Origin: Bacillus alkalicellulosilyticus
GTDB taxonomy: Bacteria; Bacillota; Bacilli; Bacillales; Bacillaceae_F
NCBI RefSeq assembly: GCF_002019795.1
Contig: NZ_KV917381.1
Coordinates: forward strand, 4,372,068-4,436,067
Reading direction: 5' to 3'
Length of the DNA stretch: 64,000 bases
The notes below the pieces were generated by a model that searched no databases, had not been told where the DNA came from, and saw only the letters and a list, made by a program, of their open reading frames with translations. Both the position numbers and the translations under genes were made by a program. Positions 25,882 through 34,215 of this stretch are shown piece by piece. Within the stretch, counting starts at the first letter, position 1, and every line of letters starts with the position of its first letter.

Positions 25882-28487
25882 TATATACTCTCTTGTCTTA
25901 ACGTTTCAATAATATTTTCTTTTCTTACCTTGGACATCGAGTAAAGCATGGCAGAACCAACAACCACAAATACGGCAATGATGACAAAGATGATGCTCGA
26001 CCACGGCAGTGTAAAACTGTATTCAAAAGTGTGCATCATCGCTTTGTGCAATAGATACATAACTCCAATACTTACTGGGATACCATAAAGCAAGGCTTTC
26101 AAGCCATAAAAAACACTCTCATAACATATCATTTTAGTAAATGATTTTGGTGTCATACCAACAGATTTCAACATAGCAAACTCCCTTTTACGTAAAGAAA
26201 TGCTCGTAGAGAGGGTATTAAAAATATTTGCCATTGAAATTATAGTAATTAATATGATAAAACCGTATGCAAACACAGACAAAAATAAAACCAGTTGTTC
26301 ATTTTGTTGCCGGGATTTATACACATTATGGATATTGATATTGCTTACATTCATTCTTTCAATTTCTTCTTGTGTTTTTAACGGGTCCTTACTGTTTAAA
26401 TAGATTGAATTATTTTGACTATCTTGATTGCCAAGAACTAAAAGCCGATTGTAGACAGGCTCCGAAACAAACATCTTAATGATATCCATTCCACCACCCG
26501 ATGTAACTCCCCTTGGTAATTGTGCTGTAAGTTCTTCTATGGTAATTTCGCTAATAAAGTATTTTTTCTCGTTATCCCAATCATATCCGAACAGTTCTAA
26601 GTTATTGCCTACTGAGGTATTTATCGTAGTTATTTCTACGTATTTTCCTTGTTCGTCTTCATATATAGCTTGGTCCACTACAATAGCCCGAGGATTCTCT
26701 TCATCATATAACCGAGAAACATCGACTCCTATTTGTTCAGCATACAATTGTAAACTCTGCTCATCGAGGGAATACACATCTGTATAATACGGAAATCGTT
26801 CTTCCTCTATCAAAGTAGAATCTAGTTTCGCTCTTTCTCTTAATGGTTCAGATATATTTGCTTCGTCGACCATCGAATAATAGACCTTTTCCCTTAGAAC
26901 CGAATACGCTGTAACATCTTCTAGACTAGTAATTGTACTTACTACATTCTGATCGATTTCATAATTTCCAGATGAAGACACTGCAATATCAAAATTAATA
27001 TCCGCATGTGATAATTCAATGGATTTCTCAAGTGAATACGTAAAAAAGGAGACTACAAGGAATAGAATTATACTGATGGCTAACGAGAAAACCGTGATTT
27101 GATATTTACGTTTATTTCTCTTAATATTTTTCAAACCAATTTCGGCCTCTATCCCAAATAATGAACGAACGAGTTTTGATGTTTTGACTATTTTCCCTGT
27201 AAGTTTAATATCTGTCGTTTGACGAATCGCATCAATAGCTGTTATCCTGGATGCTTTTCTCGCTGGTAGATAGGTAGAAATAAAAATGGTTACAAACGAG
27301 AGAATTACTGCAAAAAGAATAGACATTGGTGTAACAATGACCACTAATTGTTCAGATGTGTTTAATACCTCTTTAAATATTCTATTACTAAACCAGAACG
27401 TAACACCAATTCCAACTAACCCAGATAATATCCCTAATGGAACACTTACTAAGCCAATCAACAACCCTTCAAAGAGAACCGAGTTTCTTTTTTGTCTTTT
27501 GGTTGCGCCAACACTTGAAAGCATCCCTAAATGTCTGGCCCGTTCTGATACAGAAATCGCAAAGGCATTATAGATTAGAGCGACAGAGCCGATTATGATG
27601 ACGGACATTATAATCGTTGCTAAAGAAGTCATCGTACGTTTTAAATTATCATTCTTTGATAATCCATGGTAACGAAGTAATTCCGAATTATATATAATAA
27701 AATTTCCATCTATATTAATGTCATTAGCTAATTGTTCTGCATCAGCGTATATCGAACGACTTACTTGATTTAAGATGACTGTACCGACAAAAGGATAACG
27801 GTCTGTCATATATGGCAAATCAGTAAATGTTATTGCTGTATACCCTGGTGCCCATGGAATCTCCCAAATTGGTCGTTTTATAATGCCTACTACTTCATAA
27901 GTTATAGCTTCTGTATTGTCTAATTTTTCTTTTATTTCATCCTCGGCATACTGCAAAGAATACTGCTGTGTAATAGGTCCTTCTTGAGATGCTCCATCTA
28001 GAAAAACTCGCTCCCCGACCTCTAGAAATAGCTTATCTCCAATCTGATAATCCACTTTTGCATTGGTTGATATTTCTTCTGACAACACAATTTCGTTTGG
28101 AGCCTGTGGAAATCTTCCCTCTTTTAACATAAGGGGAACATGCTCAAATCCACTTTCATTATATTCACTTATAAATAAATAGGGTTTGTATCGATTCTGG
28201 CTTCCTTCTAAATAAGCATAGCCTCTGTCTGCTGAGAGAATAAAATGCTTGGTTGTCTTATCACTTTTAATCGCTTCTGCCTGTTGTTGATTTACATCAT
28301 AATATTTGACGTGCCATTCTCCTTGATTAGCAATATATTGTCGTTGCATTAAATCCATAAATGAGATGATTAATGTAGCAACAGCTGTAATCATAGCAAC
28401 GGATATAACTGTACCAATGATGGTTACGAGTGTTCGTCTCTTATTTTCTTTCAGATGTCTTATCGTAAGCTTCTGAATGATATTCAT
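25881..28487 (-). CDS. FtsX-type ABC permease with two FtsX domains
   Basis: The 868-residue permease has an N-terminal helix (about 17-40), an outer domain, three helices (about 290-400), a second N-type helix (about 450-475), another outer domain and three C-terminal helices (about 755-860). The two FtsX modules each carry the cytoplasmic coupling motif (LGMLSSVGATKRQKRNS and FAMLKSVGMTPKSFTKM). This is the layout of large exporters involved in peptide-antibiotic resistance and lipid or peptide release. Its ATG overlaps the ATPase stop (ATGA), so the two are coupled. It is the fourth gene of a response regulator, kinase, ATPase, permease operon. Confidence 0.92.
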   Translation of the reverse strand: MNIIQKLTIRHLKENKRRTLVTIIGTVISVAMITAVATLIISFMDLMQRQYIANQGEWHVKYYDVNQQQAEAIKSDKTTKHFILSADRGYAYLEGSQNRYKPYLFISEYNESGFEHVPLMLKEGRFPQAPNEIVLSEEISTNAKVDYQIGDKLFLEVGERVFLDGASQEGPITQQYSLQYAEDEIKEKLDNTEAITYEVVGIIKRPIWEIPWAPGYTAITFTDLPYMTDRYPFVGTVILNQVSRSIYADAEQLANDINIDGNFIIYNSELLRYHGLSKNDNLKRTMTSLATIIMSVIIIGSVALIYNAFAISVSERARHLGMLSSVGATKRQKRNSVLFEGLLIGLVSVPLGILSGLVGIGVTFWFSNRIFKEVLNTSEQLVVIVTPMSILFAVILSFVTIFISTYLPARKASRITAIDAIRQTTDIKLTGKIVKTSKLVRSLFGIEAEIGLKNIKRNKRKYQITVFSLAISIILFLVVSFFTYSLEKSIELSHADINFDIAVSSSGNYEIDQNVVSTITSLEDVTAYSVLREKVYYSMVDEANISEPLRERAKLDSTLIEEERFPYYTDVYSLDEQSLQLYAEQIGVDVSRLYDEENPRAIVVDQAIYEDEQGKYVEITTINTSVGNNLELFGYDWDNEKKYFISEITIEELTAQLPRGVTSGGGMDIIKMFVSEPVYNRLLVLGNQDSQNNSIYLNSKDPLKTQEEIERMNVSNINIHNVYKSRQQNEQLVLFLSVFAYGFIILITIISMANIFNTLSTSISLRKREFAMLKSVGMTPKSFTKMICYESVFYGLKALLYGIPVSIGVMYLLHKAMMHTFEYSFTLPWSSIIFVIIAVFVVVGSAMLYSMSKVRKENIIETLRQESI

Positions 28488-29167
28488 GGACGGATCACCT
28501 CGTCCTTGGATACCTTTCCGTCTTCTATAGCAATTACTCTGTCAGCCTGAAGCGCAATTTGTTCATCATGTGTAATGACAATTAGCGTTTGGTTATACGT
28601 TTTATTAAACATTTTTAACAAATCCATAATCTCACTACTATTTTTACTGTCCAGGTTACCGGTTGGCTCATCGGCTAACATAATTGCAGGGCTGCTTATG
28701 AGCGCTCTCCCGATTGACACACGTTGTTGTTGACCGCCTGAGAGCTGGTTTGGTAGATGTGTTAACCGATTTGTTATATTTAGTTTTTTCACAATATCAT
28801 CAAATTGGGTTTGGTCGACTTGATGCTCATCCAAGAGAAGTGGCAACGTGATATTCTCCTCGACTGTTAAAATGGGGATGAGATTATAAAACTGATAAAT
28901 TAAACCGATCTGTCTTCTACGGAAAATCGCTAACTGTGTTTCATTTAGTTCATAGATATCTGTATTGTCTACAAAAACCTTTCCACTAGTCGGTCGGTCC
29001 ACGCCCCCCAGTAAATGAAGCAATGTTGACTTCCCAGAACCCGATGGGCCGATAATCGCTATAAATTCACCTTTCTTCACGCTAAATGAGACATTATCCA
29101 GTGCTTTTACGGCAGTGTCACCTTTCCCGTAGATTTTAGACAGATTTTCTATTTTTAAAATGTCCAT
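28484..29167 (-). CDS. ABC transporter ATPase partner of the double-FtsX permease
   Basis: The 227-residue protein has Walker A GPSGSGKST, Q-loop IYQFYNLIPILT, signature LSGGQQQRVSIGRAL, Walker B AIMLADEPTGNLDSK and a switch His in VITHDEQ. ATG at 29167 sits seven bases after GGAGG; longer starts would pass through the ribosome site. It belongs to the BceA/MacB/LolD group. It follows the sensor kinase by about 115 bases and overlaps the permease gene, so the four genes probably form a sensing-and-detoxification unit. Confidence 0.93.
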   Translation of the reverse strand: MDILKIENLSKIYGKGDTAVKALDNVSFSVKKGEFIAIIGPSGSGKSTLLHLLGGVDRPTSGKVFVDNTDIYELNETQLAIFRRRQIGLIYQFYNLIPILTVEENITLPLLLDEHQVDQTQFDDIVKKLNITNRLTHLPNQLSGGQQQRVSIGRALISSPAIMLADEPTGNLDSKNSSEIMDLLKMFNKTYNQTLIVITHDEQIALQADRVIAIEDGKVSKDEVIRP

Positions 29168-29282
29168 GTGCATACCTCCATGAATTCTTTGATAATTCAA
29201 CTATATCTGCCTAAAATGACTGTCCAGTGACTCCAAAATGACAGTTTAGTCACATTCGAAACTAATACACTTACATCAAATC

Positions 29283-30278
29283 TTATTTTTTATAAAACTT
29301 AATTCGAAATTCAGTTCCGGATCCTACGGCGCTTTTAACCTCAATACTTCCATGTTGGCTTTTAATGATTTTCTCTGCTAACGCAAGACCAATTCCAACG
29401 CTATCGTCACCCGCGTTTTTCCCTTTATAGAATCGCTTAAATATATATGGAAGATCTTCTTTTGCGATGCCAATCCCATTATCAGCTAGAACCACTTCTG
29501 TAAATAATGGATTTTCTAAGAAAGTAATAGCTAACGTCCCACCCTCAGGTGTATGCTCGATACAATTTTTCATCATATTTATGAGAGCTTCTGACGTCCA
29601 GTTCATATCCCCTAAAAAGGAAACATCCTCATCTCCTTGAATCTTAAGAGATTGCTGTTTAATATCCATTGGAATTAGGAGTGGTTCAAGTGATTTTTCA
29701 ATCAGTTCCTTTACTAGAATTGGCTCACGCTTAAATTGAACCGAGCCTGCGTCTATTTTGGATAGCTTTAGTAAAGAAGAAACTAGCCACTCAATCCGCT
29801 CTAGTGACACACTAATATTTCTTGTGAATTCTTTTCTCTTTCCGTCTGATAGCTCGGAGCTATTCAGTAAATCAGCCATCATGACCATCGAAGTAACCGG
29901 GGTTTTTAATTGATGAGAAATATCTGAGATGGCCTCTGTCAACTTGATTTTATCCTGCTTGAGACGAGAGCTTTGCTCCGATAACATGAGCGTCACTTTG
30001 TATATATCGTTTTTTAAAATACTTAGCTCACCTTCTTTGTTATCACGTACATCAAGAGTGAAATCGCCCCCGCTAATTTGTCGCAAATAGGCAGAGAGCT
30101 TTTGAATTTCTTTGTATCTCCAATTTGTAAAAATAAGGATGGTTGCAATAAGAAGGAGCGACAGGATGATGACAACAATAATTGCTATCTCAGGAAGCAC
30201 AATAACTAATAGGCTTGCTAAAAGGCTAATTAAGCTCATCAAAATGAAGAGGATTTTTATTTCACGATTGCGAAACAT
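29283..30278 (-). CDS. sensor histidine kinase of the ABC-linked two-component system
   Basis: The 331-residue kinase has two membrane helices (about 9-28 and 30-51) with almost no extracellular loop, a HAMP-like segment (52-100) and the HisKA motif ISDISHQLKTPVTSM with phospho-acceptor His122. The ATPase domain follows, with N box NMMKNCIEHT, G1 box DNGIGIA and G2 box GIGLALAEK. The short loop matches intramembrane-sensing kinases, which usually read the state of their partner transporter rather than a ligand directly. Its start lies two bases after the regulator stop. Confidence 0.92.
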   Translation of the reverse strand: MFRNREIKILFILMSLISLLASLLVIVLPEIAIIVVIILSLLLIATILIFTNWRYKEIQKLSAYLRQISGGDFTLDVRDNKEGELSILKNDIYKVTLMLSEQSSRLKQDKIKLTEAISDISHQLKTPVTSMVMMADLLNSSELSDGKRKEFTRNISVSLERIEWLVSSLLKLSKIDAGSVQFKREPILVKELIEKSLEPLLIPMDIKQQSLKIQGDEDVSFLGDMNWTSEALINMMKNCIEHTPEGGTLAITFLENPLFTEVVLADNGIGIAKEDLPYIFKRFYKGKNAGDDSVGIGLALAEKIIKSQHGSIEVKSAVGSGTEFRIKFYKK

Positions 30279-30280
30279 CG

Positions 30281-30964
30281 CTAGTCACCTACCTTATAGC
30301 CTAAGCCTCGCACGGTTTTAATAATGGTTGGTTTGTGCGGGTTGTCTTCAATCTTCTCGCGTAACCGTTTTATGTAAACGGTCAACGTATTGTCATTCAC
30401 AAAATCTCCCGCTACATCCCAAATCCGCTCTAACAACTGGTTTCTAGAAAGAACTTGTCCAACATGATTAGCAAAAATAAGAAGAAGACGATATTCCAAG
30501 GCGGTTAGTACAATCTCCTCACCTTGTTTATAAACTTTTCCTTCTAATGTATTAATCTGAATTGAATTTAAGTCAATTGTTGTCTTCGTAGTGCTGAGCT
30601 TGTGATATCTACGTAATACAGAGCGAATTCTAGAAAGCAGTTCTCTTATCCGAAATGGCTTTGTAATATAGTCATCCGCCCCCATATCAAGCCCCATAAC
30701 TACATTTACTTCATCATCGATGGCCGTCAAAAAGATAACAGGTGTATCACTAGATGCCTTTACTAGTTTGCATAACTCATATCCACTTCCATCTGGTAAC
30801 GATAAATCAAATAAACATAAATCGATTGTATGTAGTTGTTCTTGAATGATTTGTTTTGCGGAAGCCGCATCATAGCAAAGTACAGTCTCAAACTGGTCCT
30901 GTTGCAACGAGTATTCTAAACCAGAAGCAATTGTTCTATCATCTTCTACAAGTAAAATTTTCAT
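30281..30964 (-). CDS. OmpR-family response regulator of the ABC-linked system
   Basis: The 227-residue regulator has a receiver domain with the acidic pair at residues 8-9 (VEDD), phospho-acceptor Asp53 in LCLFDLSLPDGSG and Lys in TKPFRIRELL. The winged-helix DNA-binding domain (about 130-226) includes LTALEYRLLLIFANHVGQVL and TLTVYIKRLREKIEDN. ATG at 30964 is eight bases after GGTGGAG; the GTG at 30973 is too close to that site. It heads the operon and probably activates the transporter genes. Confidence 0.93.
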   Translation of the reverse strand: MKILLVEDDRTIASGLEYSLQQDQFETVLCYDAASAKQIIQEQLHTIDLCLFDLSLPDGSGYELCKLVKASSDTPVIFLTAIDDEVNVVMGLDMGADDYITKPFRIRELLSRIRSVLRRYHKLSTTKTTIDLNSIQINTLEGKVYKQGEEIVLTALEYRLLLIFANHVGQVLSRNQLLERIWDVAGDFVNDNTLTVYIKRLREKIEDNPHKPTIIKTVRGLGYKVGD

Positions 30965-31166
30965 TTCCCACACTCCACCTAGACGTTGTAATACAGATTA
31001 CATTTTTTATTCTCTCGAGAATCCATTCCTCAGTCCACTCAACTTTTCTTTTATAGTACTTACTATTTTTTAATATGTCCTCAAATATTTTGTTCGTATA
31101 AAAGTAACATTACTAGCCTCATATTTAACATTGAAGGTGATTTATTTTGTTTATATATAATAAATG

Positions 31167-32282
31167 TTAGTCTGATATAAGCTTAGCAATAAATGGAGTT
31201 CCTCGGAAAACAGGATCTCCACCACTCCTACCCACGTTCGAGAAGAACACGAGCAAGAACTTTTCATTAGTATCTCTATATATAAAAGAACTAAAACCTG
31301 CCCGATAACCGCTGTGAACCATAACATGGTGTTGGTCCCTATTAATCTCCCAACCATATCCGTAGCCATACCCGTTTGACAATCCCTCTAAGCCTTGGGA
31401 ATTGCTAATGTGGTCTGTAAAAATTACCTTCTTACTTGCTGAGGTCAAAAATTCGTCGTTATACAAGAAATTGTCCCAAAGCAACATGTCTTCAAGCGTA
31501 GAAAACATCGTATCTCCGGAGGCAATGCCTTGATACGAATCTAGCTTATCACTATTTCTCCTGTCATTAGGGTCATATCCTATTGCCCTCTCCTTATTTA
31601 GTTGGAACGCTTCTACGCTAAAATCGGTTTGCTGCATATTTGCTTTTGTTAGTATGTTATCTGTTATGTACTTCTCATAAGGGACGTCCGATACAGTTTC
31701 AATAATTAGCCCAAGTAGTTGATAACCTAAATTACTATACCCAAAGTCGGAACCTGGCTCAAATAACAGCTCTATCTTTTTTGTCGCTTGAATTAACTCT
31801 TCTTTCGATAAATTGTTATCTTGTGGCTCTTCGGCAATATCCCAAGGTAGCCCTGATGTATGTGTAAGAAGGTGATGAATGGTAACTCCCTCAAGATTCT
31901 TATGGTCCGGCAAATATTTCGTGACTCCATCATCAACTTGCAGCAAACCTTCTTGTTTCAATAATAAAATACCCGCTGCTGTAAATTGCTTCGTCAGTGA
32001 ACCTATCCTAAAAGGAGTGTCCTCTTGTAATAATCGTTGATTTTCGGGATAATCGGCATATCCGTAACCCTTTTTTAGTAAAACCTTTCCATCCTTCGCA
32101 ACAAGAATAACTCCATTATACTGTTCATTCATTAAATACTCATCTAGTTCACGGGCTGAGTCGGCTACAACCACTTCGGTTCTTAGTTCAGTTAGTTGTT
32201 CCTCTTTGTCAGCATTCATTGTAGAAGGTGCACTGCATGATACTAAAATTAAGGTAAATATCAAAGTGTGTTTAAAGTTCAC
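31167..32282 (-). CDS. serine-hydrolase lipoprotein (class C beta-lactamase/DD-peptidase-like)
   Basis: The 371-residue protein starts at GTG 32282, placed by AAAGGAG nine bases upstream. This start gives a clear lipoprotein signal with lipobox LVSC and Cys16 as the lipid site; longer starts would hide it. Catalytic motifs of the AmpC/DD-peptidase fold are present: Ser95-x-x-Lys98 (GSLTKQF), Tyr182-Ser-Asn184 (FGYSNLGY) and a late HSG triad (MVHSGYRAG). The enzyme should sit on the outer face of the membrane and act on D-amino-acid peptides, esters or lactams. Such genes are often called penicillin-binding-protein-like, and beta-lactamase activity cannot be assumed. Monocistronic. Confidence 0.88.
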   Translation of the reverse strand: MNFKHTLIFTLILVSCSAPSTMNADKEEQLTELRTEVVVADSARELDEYLMNEQYNGVILVAKDGKVLLKKGYGYADYPENQRLLQEDTPFRIGSLTKQFTAAGILLLKQEGLLQVDDGVTKYLPDHKNLEGVTIHHLLTHTSGLPWDIAEEPQDNNLSKEELIQATKKIELLFEPGSDFGYSNLGYQLLGLIIETVSDVPYEKYITDNILTKANMQQTDFSVEAFQLNKERAIGYDPNDRRNSDKLDSYQGIASGDTMFSTLEDMLLWDNFLYNDEFLTSASKKVIFTDHISNSQGLEGLSNGYGYGYGWEINRDQHHVMVHSGYRAGFSSFIYRDTNEKFLLVFFSNVGRSGGDPVFRGTPFIAKLISD

Positions 32283-32384
32283 GATTGGGATCTCCTTTGT
32301 ATAAGTCATAAGAGACAAAAACGGAATTGTGGACGTTGTCATATTTGTTTCGGAACCATTTCTCCTTCCTTCTACTTCTTACAT

Positions 32385-33119
32385 TTAATATATAGCTTTT
32401 TTATAATCTTCAATGCTATTGTGAACTTCACGTTTAAAATCATTTGCACTTAATAATTCGATTTCTGAGTTAACCACACATGCTTTGGATATGGCATAAA
32501 CATTTTTTCTCTCCCAATAAGGACTATCATCAAAATTAGAATCTTTATTATCTCTTGTAGTCCTCTCAAATCCTTTTGGTTTTAAAAACCATACCTTCAT
32601 ATCGATAGTAGATAATCCTTCTCGCAGTAATTCATTTGTTAATTTCATGGTTACTTTTACTTGTTCCTCTACATCTTCTATACCATCAATAAAAATCCAC
32701 ACCATACACTGCAAAGCGTTATTCCTTGGAAAACTTACATATTCTTTTATTGATAAGTCTCTTGCTCTTTCAATAGTAGCTGCAAATTTTTCGTCACCAA
32801 AAAACTCAGCGATTACAAAAGAAGCTTTTCCAGATATTGAAGCAACTCGGTTTATTATGAATTGGTCCAATTTTTCAGACATATACATTTGAAGAAATTC
32901 ATCTTTAACTACTTTTAAATTCTTGCTTGTTTCTACTCGTGCAACCATTAACGGATTTCTTTTTGGGTGAGTAACTAAATGTAGTTTTTGTGAGAAACCC
33001 TTGGATACAAGGTTTTCAACTATAAATGGTTCACCATATTTTAAATATAGATAATCTGTAACAATTACTTGGGACTGTTTTTTCTTTTCACCACTTATTC
33101 CAAATAATGAATTTAACAA
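32385..33119 (-). CDS. 244-residue protein of unknown function
   Basis: No known family is recognised. The protein is soluble, with no signal peptide, and begins MLNSLFGISGEKKKQSQ, followed by alternating beta strands and helices. It contains ENLVSKGFSQKLHLVTHP, SGKASFVIAEFFGDEKFAATI and MVWIFIDGIEDVEEQVKVTMKL. The TTG start at 33119 is supported by GGAGG ten bases upstream. It is a single gene between a serine-hydrolase lipoprotein and a Gly-rich repeat protein. The stretch 33120-33568 upstream is A+T-rich with no other coding signal. Confidence 0.65.
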   Translation of the reverse strand: MLNSLFGISGEKKKQSQVIVTDYLYLKYGEPFIVENLVSKGFSQKLHLVTHPKRNPLMVARVETSKNLKVVKDEFLQMYMSEKLDQFIINRVASISGKASFVIAEFFGDEKFAATIERARDLSIKEYVSFPRNNALQCMVWIFIDGIEDVEEQVKVTMKLTNELLREGLSTIDMKVWFLKPKGFERTTRDNKDSNFDDSPYWERKNVYAISKACVVNSEIELLSANDFKREVHNSIEDYKKAIY

Positions 33120-33568
33120 TGACTATGTACCTCCTATTTCGTTTTGATATCTTTTATCCACTTTTGCTCACTTAGTATTTAATAAATTCAATCTAAATAA
33201 AAGATTTATAGTCTTGCTTTGTGGCACTATTATTGACATGTCAATCCCCTTTATACAATAGTAAAATTATACTATTATATTCTTTTAAAGGACTGATAAT
33301 CGTGCAGGAAGTTTGGTACAAAAATTGCTATAAAACAGCGTATAATAGACAACTTAGCCAAAATACCAGTATGGATAAATTTAACTTATTTGTAATGAGG
33401 CTTACTCTCTAATACCATTTAGTTAACTGGGGGTATGTAAACAAATCATCAGGGCACATTATTTTCTATTTCATTAAAACTATTTTTTTATCTTAAGTCA
33501 TATGCCCAACCCAATTAGGCTATTTAAGCATATCCTTTAGTATATTAAATAAATTGGAGGGATTTGCT

Positions 33569-33907
33569 TTGACTAATCAATATTTATATCAAGGTGTACC
33601 AGAAGCAATGAATCAAGAATTGATTGATATCAATGATCAACGAATTATTAGACCTGGATTTGGGGTGGGTAGACCGGGTTTTGGATATGGTAGGCCAGGT
33701 TTTGGGTATGGTAGACCTGGGTTTGGGTATGGTAGACCTGGGTTTGGTTTTGGAGGCCCTGGTGTTGGCTTAGGCTTAGGCTTTTTAGGAGGCCTTGCTA
33801 CTGGTGCTCTTTTGGCCCCAGGACCTGGGTTTGGTTACCGACCATACCCTTATTATTATCCTTATCCTTATCCTTATCCGTACCCTTACCCAGCATACCT
33901 ATACTAA
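33569..33907 (+). CDS. Gly/Pro/Tyr-rich repeat protein (spore-coat or surface-like)
   Basis: The 112-residue protein has a short polar head (1-30), a tandem repeat of about eight residues (PGFGYGRP, four to five copies), a hydrophobic glycine-rich core (GLGLGFLGGLATGALL) and a C-terminal run of Tyr-Pro dipeptides. TTG at 33569 is preferred to the TTG at 33554 because GGAGGG then lies seven bases upstream. Such low-complexity Gly/Tyr proteins in Bacillaceae are often spore-coat or exosporium components. A CATA-rich -10 of mother-cell type (about 33530) hints the same, but this is weak. It has its own terminator. Confidence 0.7.
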   Translation: MTNQYLYQGVPEAMNQELIDINDQRIIRPGFGVGRPGFGYGRPGFGYGRPGFGYGRPGFGFGGPGVGLGLGFLGGLATGALLAPGPGFGYRPYPYYYPYPYPYPYPYPAYLY

Positions 33908-33968
33908 CATTACACAAATAATAATATTCCATTCTCTCATGCTAAATCGTAGGTATATAATAGAAATA

Positions 33969-34002
33969 AACGGAGCTCCAATTCCTTGGCACTCCGTTTT
34001 TT
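33969..34002 (+). terminator. terminator of the Gly-rich gene
   Basis: AACGGAG pairs with CTCCGTT around a 16-base loop, followed by TTTTTC. Confidence 0.7.
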
Positions 34003-34053
34003 CATTTTTCATTGGACAAACTGTTTGATGAAAATGCCAGCATAAAAATTGAA

Positions 34054-34094
34054 GAGGGTGGGACAAAAGGTTATTTTACCTTTTGTCCCACCTC
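34054..34094. terminator. hairpin of the GTGGGACAAAAGGT family
   Basis: GAGGGTGGGACAAAAGGT pairs with ACCTTTTGTCCCACCTC around TTATTTT-type loop bases. It is the clearest copy of the repeated terminator type in this window and lies downstream of both the Gly-rich gene and the GH10 gene. Confidence 0.8.
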
Positions 34095-34215
34095 TAGCTT
34101 GTTATGTCTCAGCCACCTTTTAATGTACTCTTGGTTAATACATTCTCCTTAAAAATTTCAAGGAGCTTGTTTTATCTAAACTTTATACATTTTCTGTCCT
34201 ATCTTTATTTGTAGA

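Noticed and set aside
33221-33412. 63-residue plus-strand frame
   Set aside because: No ribosome site, A+T-driven residues and no recognisable motif.
33640-33895. Tandem DNA repeats considered as a CRISPR array
   Set aside because: Repeats are contiguous multiples of three inside a coding frame, with no spacers.
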